Positions 32,279 to 41,064 of a DNA stretch of 64,000 bases are shown here, piece after piece (position 1 is the first letter of the stretch; every line of letters begins with the position of its first letter). Source of the DNA: Rhodobacterales bacterium (GTDB lineage Bacteria > Pseudomonadota > Alphaproteobacteria > Rhodobacterales > Rhodobacteraceae); NCBI GenBank assembly GCA_002746935.1, contig PDRW01000027.1, forward strand, positions 1-64,000, read 5' to 3'. Both the position numbers and the translations under genes were made by a program. The notes below the pieces were generated by a model, which saw nothing but the letters and a program-made list of their open reading frames with translations, did not search any database and was not told the DNA's origin.

Positions 32279-32728
32279 ATGAACCGGATCATCGGGTCGT
32301 TCTCCAGGAAGACGATTGCAGCGGCGCTTGCCGGGGCCATGGCCATGACAGCGGCCACCGCCCAGCCCGCAAGCGCAAAAGAGGACAAGACCACGGAGGC
32401 CATTGTCGCCGCGACGGTGTTCGGGCTGATGGCGGCCGCGATCATCGCTTCGAAGCACAGGGACAAGCACTCCACCCCCTCTGCCTCCCCGTCGTTTCCC
32501 CAGTTTCCGTCACGCCCGGGCCGGCTTCCGGGGGAATGCCGGTTCGAAGTGACCGACGGGCCCAACCGCGGCTCCTGGTACGGGCATGAGTGCCTGGTGG
32601 CGGCTTACAACGACTGGCCGACGCTTCCCGAGCGCTGCGAACACTGGGTCCAGTTGCCGCGGTGGCGTCAGGATGTGCTGGCCTACAACGCGCAATGCCT
32701 TGCCCAATCCGGCTTCCTGCAACGCTAG
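32279..32728 (+). CDS. Hypothetical exported protein
   Basis: A 149-residue protein with an N-terminal signal or anchor (IAAALAGAMAMTAATAQPASA), a second hydrophobic stretch near 42-58 (IVAATVFGLMAAAIIASKH) and a cysteine-containing C-terminal half (GECRFEV, GHECLVAAYN, ERCEHWVQ, NAQCLAQ). The four cysteines suggest periplasmic disulfides. I do not recognise it. GAAAGGGC precedes the ATG. It stands alone between a divergent gene pair and rnhB. Confidence 0.65.
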   Translation: MNRIIGSFSRKTIAAALAGAMAMTAATAQPASAKEDKTTEAIVAATVFGLMAAAIIASKHRDKHSTPSASPSFPQFPSRPGRLPGECRFEVTDGPNRGSWYGHECLVAAYNDWPTLPERCEHWVQLPRWRQDVLAYNAQCLAQSGFLQR

Positions 32729-32809
32729 CTAGGCAGCCCTCCCTCCGTTTCAAAGGTCTTCATCGGGCAGACGCGCGGCTTCCCGCAGATTCCTGCCGCG
32801 CGGTCTCGT

Positions 32810-32844
32810 GGGGTGGCGGGCTTGCCTCCTTTGCCTGCCACCCC
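32810..32844 (+). terminator. Hairpin after the exported hypothetical gene
   Basis: GGGGTGGC (32810-32817) pairs with GCCACCCC (32837-32844), 82 bases past the preceding stop. A 19-base loop and the absence of a U-tract make this only a candidate transcript end. Confidence 0.3.
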
Positions 32845-32900
32845 CGTAGGCTGCCTGCTGCCCGCTTGCACAGGGCCGGTTGATGGGCGATCCATGAGGC

Positions 32901-33572
32901 ATGGACAAACCGCTCCCCGACTACAGTTTCGAAGCGGCGGCCCGTGCCGGGGGCGCGGGCCGTGTGGCCGGGGTTGACGAGGTCGGCCGTGGGCCGCTCG
33001 CCGGCCCGGTGACCGCCGCCGCCGTGGTGCTCGACCCCGAAAACATCCCCCCCGGTCTCGACGATTCCAAGAAGCTCACCAGACGCCGCCGCGAAGCCCT
33101 GTTCGACGCGATCATGGAGAGCGCCGAGGTGGGCGTTGCCCATGCCTCCGTGGAAGAGATCGACCGCCACAACATTCTGCGCGCCGCTCATATCGCGATG
33201 CTTCGAGCCGTCGCCGCGCTGCCCTCCGCTCCCGATCACCTGCTGATCGACGGCAACATGGTGCCGAACGGCTGCACTGTTTCCGCAGTCGCAATAGTGA
33301 AAGGCGACAGCAAATCCCTGTCGATTGCCGCCGCTTCGATTGTTGCAAAAGTGATACGTGATCGGTTGATGGTGGATTTGGCGCAACAGCATCCCGGATA
33401 TGGCTGGGAAACAAATGCGGGGTATCCATCAAAAAGCCACATTTCGGCACTTCAACGTCTCGGTGTAACCCCACACCATAGGCGTTCGTTCAAGCCCGTG
33501 CACAATATCTTGTATCAAGAAAAAATCCAAACCCCTGATTCAAAAAAGAATTTGACGCCGAATCGCCTTTGA
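32901..33572 (+). CDS. rnhB: Ribonuclease HII
   Basis: A 223-residue type 2 RNase H that cuts RNA in RNA-DNA hybrids and removes misincorporated ribonucleotides. The GVDEVGRGPLAGPV block carries D26 and E27; LLIDGN supplies another acidic ligand and SIAAASIVAKV follows. After the HRRSF motif a polar tail of about 25 residues (KIQTPDSKKN) extends past the core. The tail and the DNA after it hold three GANTC sites. It is followed by ccrM, an order common in Alphaproteobacteria. Confidence 0.95.
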   Translation: MDKPLPDYSFEAAARAGGAGRVAGVDEVGRGPLAGPVTAAAVVLDPENIPPGLDDSKKLTRRRREALFDAIMESAEVGVAHASVEEIDRHNILRAAHIAMLRAVAALPSAPDHLLIDGNMVPNGCTVSAVAIVKGDSKSLSIAAASIVAKVIRDRLMVDLAQQHPGYGWETNAGYPSKSHISALQRLGVTPHHRRSFKPVHNILYQEKIQTPDSKKNLTPNRL

Positions 33573-33575
33573 CTC
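33537..33575 (+). promoter_or_regulatory. Cluster of three GANTC sites before ccrM
   Basis: GATTC (33537-33541), GAATC (33560-33564) and GACTC (33571-33575) lie within 39 bases, spanning the end of rnhB and the ccrM leader. GANTC is the site methylated by CcrM, and the Caulobacter ccrM promoter is known to be controlled by such sites. The cluster therefore suggests methylation-dependent control of ccrM here; I see no clear CtrA box beside it. Confidence 0.6.
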
Positions 33576-33588
33576 ATCCTGTGGATAA

Positions 33589-34752
<1,164 letters not shown>

Positions 34753-34803
34753 ACACCAGTTACCGCCTGTGCCTGTGGCCACAACCACGGCACCAGACTT
34801 GGA

Positions 34804-34831
34804 GCCCCGCCCTTGTGGCGGGGCCTTTTTT
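34804..34831 (+). terminator. Rho-independent terminator after ccrM
   Basis: GCCCCGCC (34804-34811) and GGCGGGGC (34817-34824) form a perfect 8-base stem with a 5-base loop, followed by C and six Ts. It lies 52 bases after the ccrM stop and 15 bases before the convergent alkB stop. Confidence 0.9.
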
Positions 34832-34845
34832 GCCATGTCCGGCGG

Positions 34846-35985
34846 TCAGCGGATCTCGGGCAACGGCAGGGTACCGTTCCTGTAGGGGCCCCAATCGGTG
34901 ATCTCGGGGTAATGCAGCCGGCGCCACTGCCGCACCCGCTTGTTCATCACCCGCCGCCAGACCGGCGGCACCATCGCCACGAACCCCATGGCGGTATAGC
35001 CGAAGGGCAGCTGCGGGGCTTCGGCGTCCGGGTAGGTCTGGAGCAGCGGATAGCGCCGGGCGGGCTTGTAATGGTGGTCGGAATGGCGCTGGAGGTTGAT
35101 CAGCAGCCAGGAGGTCATGCGGTGGTCGGCATTCCAGGAATGATGCGGGCGGACAGGCTCGTAACGTCCGTCGCCGAGGTATTTCCGGGTCAGCCCGTAA
35201 TGCTCCACATAATTGGTCATCTCCAGCTGCCAGATCGCCACCAGCGCCTGAAAGGCAAACAGCCCGACGCCCTCCCAACCGCCGGCCGCAAAAGCCCCCG
35301 CGAGCGCCAGCGCCTGCAACGCACCGTAGCGCCAGAACGGGTTCCTGCGGTCGAACGGCCCCTTGCCGCGCCGCGCCAGCATCGCCTTTTCCGCGTTCCA
35401 GGCCGAGGGCAGCCCGGTCGCGGCCACGCGGAAGAAAAACCGGTGGAATCCCTCGTTGTACCGCGCCGTCACCCCGTCGCGCCGGGTGCCGACCCAGGGG
35501 TGATGCACCAGCAGATGCTCAGTGCGGAAATGGCTGTAGAGCACGGTGGCAAGCAGAAGGTCGGCGAGCCAGCGTTCACCACGGTTCGGCTGGTGCATCA
35601 GCTCGTGGGCATAGACAATGCCAATCGACCCCGAAAGCACGCCGATTCCAAAGACCACCCCCAGCCGCTCCCAGCCGGTGAGATCGGTGCCATGGGTCAC
35701 CGCCCAGATCGCGCCGTAGATCGTCAGCAGTTGAACCGGCAGCCAGATCCAGGTGATGAACCTGTACCAGAGCAGGGCGCTTTCTGGCGTGTCCGGGTCC
35801 GGATTTTCGCTGTTCTTGCCGACAACGGCATCGAGCAGCGTATAGAGCCACCATGCCCCCGCGGGCGGCAGCAGCATCGCCCAGCCGCCATAGGTGAGCG
35901 AAAGCGCCACCAGTGGCAGCAGCAGCAGCGACACCCAATAGGGCAGCGCGTTGCGGAATTTGGCGACTTCTGCGGCGGGGATCAT
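34846..35985 (-). CDS. alkB: Alkane 1-monooxygenase (AlkB-type non-haem di-iron)
   Basis: A 379-residue membrane hydroxylase that converts n-alkanes to 1-alkanols. The di-iron histidine boxes are HELMH, HLLVHH and LQRHSDHH, with the AlkB-specific NYVEHYG between the second and third. Six or so hydrophobic segments surround them. It would need rubredoxin and rubredoxin reductase, neither of which is in this window. It starts 39 bases after mutY on the same strand. A fatty-acid or xylene-type hydroxylase is less likely given NYVEHYG. Confidence 0.9.
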   Translation of the reverse strand: MIPAAEVAKFRNALPYWVSLLLLPLVALSLTYGGWAMLLPPAGAWWLYTLLDAVVGKNSENPDPDTPESALLWYRFITWIWLPVQLLTIYGAIWAVTHGTDLTGWERLGVVFGIGVLSGSIGIVYAHELMHQPNRGERWLADLLLATVLYSHFRTEHLLVHHPWVGTRRDGVTARYNEGFHRFFFRVAATGLPSAWNAEKAMLARRGKGPFDRRNPFWRYGALQALALAGAFAAGGWEGVGLFAFQALVAIWQLEMTNYVEHYGLTRKYLGDGRYEPVRPHHSWNADHRMTSWLLINLQRHSDHHYKPARRYPLLQTYPDAEAPQLPFGYTAMGFVAMVPPVWRRVMNKRVRQWRRLHYPEITDWGPYRNGTLPLPEIR

Positions 35986-36024
35986 TGGCGGCCTCCTCGG
36001 ACGCCTGCGCGGGCGGCCGTCGGC

Positions 36025-37083
36025 TCAACGGCCCTTATCCAGCGCGGGGCGCGCGAGAGCATAGGCTTTCCGCATGACGGTTGGCAAGTCGGACGGCCTG
36101 AAGGCGGTGTGAAACGCCCCGCGCGCCGGGGTGCAGTTTATCGGCAGGATCGCGATGCGCACCGCGAGACGCAGGTGGAAATGGGTAAAGGTATGGCGCG
36201 CCTCTTCGCCGAGATCGCGCCACTCGGCCTTGACGGGGGGCAGATCCTCCGGGATCTCCCCCCAGACACCTCCGGGCCAGCCGAGGGTGCCGCCGAGCAG
36301 ACCTTTGTCGGGGCGGCGTTCGAGCAACCACGCCCCGTCTTCACGCCGCGCAACATAGGCGATGCCACGGCGGGTGGGCTTCGGTTTCTTCGGGGCGCGC
36401 GCGGGCAAGGCGGCGGCAATCCCGGCCTTGCGCGCGGCACAAGCCTCCCGCCAGGGGCAGATCCCGCAGGCCGGGTTCTTCGGTGTGCAGATCGTCGCGC
36501 CAAGGTCCATCACCGCCTGGGCATAATCCCCGGGACGCGACAAATGCGTCACTGATCCGGCCTTTTCGCGAAGGTCCGGCTTGGCCCCGGGCAGCGGCGC
36601 CTCCACCCGGAACAGCCGCGCCATCACCCGTTCGACATTGCCGTCAACCACCGTTTCCGGCCGGTCAAAGGCAATCGCGGCAATGGCGGCGGCGGTATAG
36701 GGGCCGATGCCGGGAAGCGCCTGCAACCCTTCAGCGGTGTCGGGAAACACCCCGCCAAGTTCCCCCGCAACCAAGCGGGCGCATTTCAGCAGATTGCGGG
36801 CGCGGGCGTAATAGCCGAGCCCGGCCCATTCGCCCATGACGCGCGCGTCCTCCGCCGCCGCGAGCGCGCCCACATCGGGCCAAAACCTGCGAAACCGGGT
36901 GTAATAGTCTCTGACCGCGGCCACGGTGGTCTGTTGCAGCATCACCTCCGAGAGCCAGACCGCATAAGCATCGGGCCGCACGCCCGCGCGCCGCTCGGCA
37001 GGGCCGACACGCCAGGGCAGCACCCGGGCATGGACGTCATACCAGGCGAGCAATGCGCGGGCCAAACCCTCGGTGTCACGCAT
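36025..37083 (-). CDS. mutY: A/G-specific adenine glycosylase MutY
   Basis: A 352-residue base-excision repair enzyme removing adenine opposite 8-oxoguanine. The helix-hairpin-helix LPGIGPYTAAAIAAIAFD contains the lysine-free catalytic loop with its Asp following. The 4Fe-4S loop has C-x6-C-x2-C-x5-C spacing (CTPKNPACGICPWREAC). A C-terminal NUDIX-like domain (RGIAYVARREDGAWLLERR) recognises 8-oxoG. It diverges from the DUF721 gene by 79 bases, an arrangement common in this group. Confidence 0.95.
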   Translation of the reverse strand: MRDTEGLARALLAWYDVHARVLPWRVGPAERRAGVRPDAYAVWLSEVMLQQTTVAAVRDYYTRFRRFWPDVGALAAAEDARVMGEWAGLGYYARARNLLKCARLVAGELGGVFPDTAEGLQALPGIGPYTAAAIAAIAFDRPETVVDGNVERVMARLFRVEAPLPGAKPDLREKAGSVTHLSRPGDYAQAVMDLGATICTPKNPACGICPWREACAARKAGIAAALPARAPKKPKPTRRGIAYVARREDGAWLLERRPDKGLLGGTLGWPGGVWGEIPEDLPPVKAEWRDLGEEARHTFTHFHLRLAVRIAILPINCTPARGAFHTAFRPSDLPTVMRKAYALARPALDKGR

Positions 37084-37162
37084 GTTTTATCCCCCGGCTC
37101 CGGTTTGAAGTGGCACAGCCGCCGTTCGGCCCTTAATATCGTCCCGCATCGAGGAGAGACCA

Positions 37163-37714
37163 GTGGCCCCAGCCAAGCAAAAGGGCAAGCCCGCGCCGAA
37201 GCCCGCGAAACGCCGCAAGCGCGGTTTCGAGCGCACGTCGAGCCTGCTGACCGCGCGGATTCGCGAAGCCGGCGAAGCGCGGGGCTTTGCGGTGACCCGG
37301 GTCCTCACCCGTTGGGAGGAGATCGCCGGCGCCGACACCGCCCGCATCGCCCGCCCGGTGAAGGTGAGCTACGGCCGCGAAGGTGGTTTTGGGGCCACGC
37401 TGGTGCTGCTCACCACCGGCGCCAACGCGCCGATGCTCGAAATGCAGAAGGAACAGATCCGCGCGCGGGTCAACAGTGTCTACGGCTATGCCGCGATCAG
37501 CCGCATCCGCATCACCCAGACCGCGCCGGAGGGCTTTGCCGAGGGTCAGGCACAGTTCACCCGTCCGCCGAAGCCCCGCACCCCCGCCCCCGATCCGGCG
37601 CTGGCCGCTCGGGCCACCGAAGCGACGGCCGGGGTGGGCGATCCCGGTCTCCGCGCGGCACTCGAAAAGCTCGCGCATAACGTCTTCTCCCGCCGCGCCA
37701 AGGCGGCCGATTGA
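37163..37714 (+). CDS. DUF721 (DciA-like) protein
   Basis: A 183-residue protein with a basic N-terminus (KQKGKPAPKPAKRRKRGF) followed by a DUF721 domain at about 25-115 (WEEIAGADTARIARPVKVSY). DUF721 includes DciA, a loader or helper of the replicative helicase in many bacteria. Whether this alphaproteobacterial copy does the same is inference. The C-terminal third is Pro/Ala-rich. It lies 12 bases before the DsbA-like gene and is likely cotranscribed with it. Confidence 0.8.
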   Translation: MAPAKQKGKPAPKPAKRRKRGFERTSSLLTARIREAGEARGFAVTRVLTRWEEIAGADTARIARPVKVSYGREGGFGATLVLLTTGANAPMLEMQKEQIRARVNSVYGYAAISRIRITQTAPEGFAEGQAQFTRPPKPRTPAPDPALAARATEATAGVGDPGLRAALEKLAHNVFSRRAKAAD

Positions 37715-37726
37715 AAGGGTATACAT

Positions 37727-38404
37727 ATGAACCGCTTCCTTCCCCTGATTGCCCTCCTTGCCGCGATCGCGGCCGGTGGCGCCTGGGTGTTCAGCCAGCA
37801 GAGCGAAAGCGCCGTCGGGCTGATAACACCGGCGCTGGCCGAGAGCGAGGCGACCGATGCTGGCGACATCCTGCCCGACCATGTGCTGGGCGACCCGGAC
37901 GCGCCGGTCACGCTGATCGAATATGCCTCCTTTACCTGCGGGCATTGCGCGAGTTTCCACAAGGATCAGGCGAAACGGCTGAAAGAGGATTATATCGACA
38001 CCGGCAAGGTGAGGTTCATTCACCGCGAAATCTATTGGGACCAGTTCGCGCTCCGCGCCGGGCTGCTGGCCGCCTGCGGCGGCGAGATGCGTTACCAGGG
38101 GATTGCCGGGCTGCTCTACGAACAGCAGCGCGACTGGATCGGGTCGGGCGAGCCGGACGAGATCATCGAAAATCTCGTGACCCTCGGCAAGGTCGCGGGG
38201 CTCACGGAAGAGGATGCGCGCGCCTGCATCGAGCTGGAGAACAACGACATGGTCGGCAAGCTGATCGCCACCTTCCAGCACCACGCCGAGGCCGACGGCA
38301 TCCGCGCCACGCCGACGCTGGTGATCAACGGGGAGGTGCATATGAACATGGATTATGATGACCTCAAGGCGTTGATCGACACGAAACTGGCAGCGGCGGA
38401 ATAA
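37727..38404 (+). CDS. DsbA-family thiol:disulfide oxidoreductase
   Basis: A 225-residue exported thioredoxin-fold protein. An N-terminal signal or anchor (LPLIALLAAIAAGGAWVF) precedes the domain, with active-site CGHC in SFTCGHCASFH and the cis-Pro loop RATPTLVING near 203. The helical insertion between them is typical of DsbA/Com1-type oxidases. It probably introduces disulfides into periplasmic proteins. It ends 3 bases from the convergent lpxK stop. Confidence 0.9.
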   Translation: MNRFLPLIALLAAIAAGGAWVFSQQSESAVGLITPALAESEATDAGDILPDHVLGDPDAPVTLIEYASFTCGHCASFHKDQAKRLKEDYIDTGKVRFIHREIYWDQFALRAGLLAACGGEMRYQGIAGLLYEQQRDWIGSGEPDEIIENLVTLGKVAGLTEEDARACIELENNDMVGKLIATFQHHAEADGIRATPTLVINGEVHMNMDYDDLKALIDTKLAAAE

Positions 38405-38407
38405 GCC

Positions 38408-39355
38408 TCAGGATAGCAGCGCATCCAGCGGCGCCCAGTCTGCCGGTTCGAGCCGGACCGGCAGGCTCAGCACCTTGCGCCGGAAGGCGGGCGGAAGGCG
38501 CACGGCGTCCTTCTCGGTGGTCACCAGTTGTGCCCCGGCGCTGCGGGCCTCGGTGTCGAGACGGGTGAGCAGGGCAGGCGTCATCTCCTGATGGTCGCTG
38601 AGCGCCTGGGCGCGGATGAGATTTGCCCCGAGCCCGCGGAGGGTCGCGAAAAACCGCTCCGGCGCGCCGATCCCGGCAAAGGCCACCACATCGAGCCCCT
38701 GCCAGTCCATTCCGGTGGGCAGGGGGGCGAGATCGGCAGCAAGTATCGGACAGGGAACCCGGGCGCCCCAGGTTTTGGCAAAGGCCCTCTGGGCCCTGGC
38801 CGGGCCGACGCCGATCAGCAGATCGACCGCCGCGAGCCCGGTCGCGAGGCGCTGACGCAGCGGCCCGAGCGGCCAGGCAAAGCCGTTTCCGAAGCCGGCC
38901 TGGGCGTTTTCCACAGCGATCATGGCATGGGGCTTCACCGGCGGGTCGAGTGTCTTCGCATCGAGGACAATCGCTGCCGCGCCTGTGTTACAAGCCATGT
39001 GCAAACCTTCGGTGAGATCCGCCGCAGCCCAGGTGGGGGCAAAAGCCGCGATCAGCAGCGGGTCGTCGCCGACCTCGCGGGGCTGATGGCGGCCTTCGTC
39101 GATCCGCAACGGTGCGCCGGGGCCGGAGGTGACCACATGGACCTTGCGCCCCTTCATCGCGAGGCGCTGGGCCAGGGCGATGACCGCAGCGGTCTTGCCG
39201 GTACCGCCGAGAGAGAGCGAGCCTACCGCGATCACCGGAACCGGCAGCGTTTCGCGGCTGCCAGGGGCGGTGCGAGGGGTACGGCACCCGGGGGCGAGCG
39301 GACCCAGCAGCCGCAACAGGGGCCCGGGCGGTCGGGTCCAGAATGCCGGTTTCAC
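38408..39355 (-). CDS. lpxK: Tetraacyldisaccharide 4'-kinase
   Basis: A 315-residue inner-membrane-associated kinase that phosphorylates the 4' position of the lipid A disaccharide. The P-loop-like GSLSLGGTGKT (45-55) and the C-terminal VTTEKDAVRLP block are family hallmarks. Its start overlaps the waaA stop by 4 bases, coupling lipid A phosphorylation with Kdo addition, as often found. The N-terminal RLLGPLAPG region is the membrane-contact helix. Confidence 0.95.
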   Translation of the reverse strand: MKPAFWTRPPGPLLRLLGPLAPGCRTPRTAPGSRETLPVPVIAVGSLSLGGTGKTAAVIALAQRLAMKGRKVHVVTSGPGAPLRIDEGRHQPREVGDDPLLIAAFAPTWAAADLTEGLHMACNTGAAAIVLDAKTLDPPVKPHAMIAVENAQAGFGNGFAWPLGPLRQRLATGLAAVDLLIGVGPARAQRAFAKTWGARVPCPILAADLAPLPTGMDWQGLDVVAFAGIGAPERFFATLRGLGANLIRAQALSDHQEMTPALLTRLDTEARSAGAQLVTTEKDAVRLPPAFRRKVLSLPVRLEPADWAPLDALLS

Positions 39356-40596
39356 GTCAGGACACCGCGGTCGTCGAACGCATCGAGTGTGAGGGCGACG
39401 ATCCGGTCGGTGGCTTCTGCCCCGGCGGTGGTGAGTTCCCAGGCCGCGGTGGCCATCGCCGCGGCCATGTCGGGGGCGAGCAGGAATTCAACCGCATGGG
39501 CCAGGCTGGCGTGATCGCTGACAGCGCGGGCGGCACCAGCACTGCGGAGCCGCTCATAGCTTTCCGCCCAGGGGCCGACATGCGGACCGAACAGCACCGC
39601 TGAGCCGAGCGCCGCAGCGGCAAACGGGTTCTGCACCGCGCGCGAATGTTCGCCCGCCAGGGTTCCGCCCATCACCGAAATTGGTGCGAGGCGATACCAG
39701 AGGCCAAGCTCCTCGGGCAGATCGGCCACAAAAACCTCGATCCCCGGTTCCGGCTCGTCGTCGCGTGAGCGCAACCCGATTGCCCAACCTTCGGCTTCCA
39801 GCCTTTCGGCCAGCGCCGGGCCGTCTGCGGGGTCTTCGGGATGCAGAACCAGCAGCAGCCGGTGTGCCCGGCGCATCGCCTGCCGATGCGCCCCGATCAC
39901 CGCGTCCACCTCGCCCCGGGTCACCCCTGCCGCAAGCCAGACCGGCCGTGCCGCGAGCAGTCCGGCCAGCGCGTCGCGTTCGGCTTCGCTGCAGGGCAGC
40001 GGCGAACTCCCGGTCTGGAGAAAACCAAGCGTCTCGATCCGTTCTGCGGGCAGACCCAGCGCTTTCAGCCCTTCGGCGGCAAGGGTGTCACCGGCAATGA
40101 CAAAGGCGAAACGCTTCAGAAGCGCGCGCCGCTGTCCCGGCATCCAGCGCCATCCCGTGCGGTCAGGCACGCGGGCGTCGACCAGGAACAGCGGAACGCC
40201 TGCCCTGTCGACGGCGGTGATCAGCGTGGTCTCGAGCGTGGACCCGGCCCAGATACAGACATCTGGCCGCCAATGGTCGAGAAAAAGCGAGACAGCGTGA
40301 GGCATCGGGTCGGGCACAGGCTGCACTGCGGTGCCCTGTGGCAACCGCGCGGCGAGCAACTCGTCCGGACCGCGCCGGGCAACGGTGACAAGAATGGCAA
40401 TGTCGTCGCGTTCCACATGAAGCTGTTCGATCAGGTTGGGAATTCCAAGCGCCTCCCGCTCACTGCCGACATGCAGCCACAGGAGCGGCCCTTCCGGACG
40501 TTGGGCAGGCGCGGGGTCGACCGTTTCAGTGCCGGGACTGCCCTTGCGAGCCTTCCCCGCAAACAGGCCGAAACCGGCTCCCTGACCGCGACTCAT
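39352..40596 (-). CDS. waaA: 3-deoxy-D-manno-octulosonic acid transferase (WaaA/KdtA-like)
   Basis: A 414-residue GT30 family protein adding Kdo to lipid IVA. The acceptor-binding block LLWLHVGSEREALG aligns with the usual HAASVGE, so the catalytic glutamate is E48. The C-terminal donor domain has VMGGTLAGEHSRAVQNPFAAAALG. The usual N-terminal transmembrane anchor is missing; the protein instead starts with a polar, Gly/Lys-rich stretch, so membrane attachment must differ, or this is a paralogue. It overlaps lpxK, supporting a lipid A role. Confidence 0.85.
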   Translation of the reverse strand: MSRGQGAGFGLFAGKARKGSPGTETVDPAPAQRPEGPLLWLHVGSEREALGIPNLIEQLHVERDDIAILVTVARRGPDELLAARLPQGTAVQPVPDPMPHAVSLFLDHWRPDVCIWAGSTLETTLITAVDRAGVPLFLVDARVPDRTGWRWMPGQRRALLKRFAFVIAGDTLAAEGLKALGLPAERIETLGFLQTGSSPLPCSEAERDALAGLLAARPVWLAAGVTRGEVDAVIGAHRQAMRRAHRLLLVLHPEDPADGPALAERLEAEGWAIGLRSRDDEPEPGIEVFVADLPEELGLWYRLAPISVMGGTLAGEHSRAVQNPFAAAALGSAVLFGPHVGPWAESYERLRSAGAARAVSDHASLAHAVEFLLAPDMAAAMATAAWELTTAGAEATDRIVALTLDAFDDRGVLT

Positions 40597-40725
40597 CGTC
40601 CGGTCTCCTCACCGCATCTCGCCTGCCGCCAGCCGGGGCCTGACATTGATTTCCCCTGGATTCCTGCATTGGGTCACAGGCAGGTTAATAGAGCCGAAGG
40701 GCTGCGAAAAGGGTGCGGAGGGCGA

Positions 40726-40926
40726 TCAGCCGATCGCGGTCGCCTCGTAGCCGGCGGCCTTGATCGTTTCGAGAACCTCGGCCGGTTCCAGCACACTGTC
40801 GACCGCAACCTCGCGGGCCTCCATGTCAAACGCAAGCTCGGCGCCGCCATCGGCCTCCAGCAGCGCGTCTTCGATCTTCGCCTTGCAATGGCCGCAGCTC
40901 ATCTCGGGAACGGAATACCGGCTCAT
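40726..40926 (-). CDS. Copper chaperone (HMA domain, CopZ-like)
   Basis: A 66-residue single heavy-metal-associated domain with the metal motif MSCGHC at 9-14 and a beta-alpha-beta-beta-alpha-beta pattern. Such proteins carry Cu(I) to P-type ATPases. It is divergently placed 138 bases from a copper-ATPase gene, which supports that role. Other soft metals are possible but less likely. Confidence 0.9.
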   Translation of the reverse strand: MSRYSVPEMSCGHCKAKIEDALLEADGGAELAFDMEAREVAVDSVLEPAEVLETIKAAGYEATAIG

Positions 40927-41064
40927 CTCGTCTCTCCTGTGTCTGGCTTTCGAGCTATGATGCCGCCCGCCCCCCGTCAACGGCAAAACGCCGCGAGGCG
41001 GCGCCGCCCGCTTGACCCGGCGCAGTTCGGGCGGCATCCCGGAGGGGCGAACAGGGAGGCTTCC

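Noticed and set aside
41012-41036. CueR/MerR-type promoter (TTGACC with CCCG...CGGG) before copA
   Set aside because: The -10 region at 19-base spacing is poor and the inverted repeat is short and GC-rich; no CueR gene is nearby.
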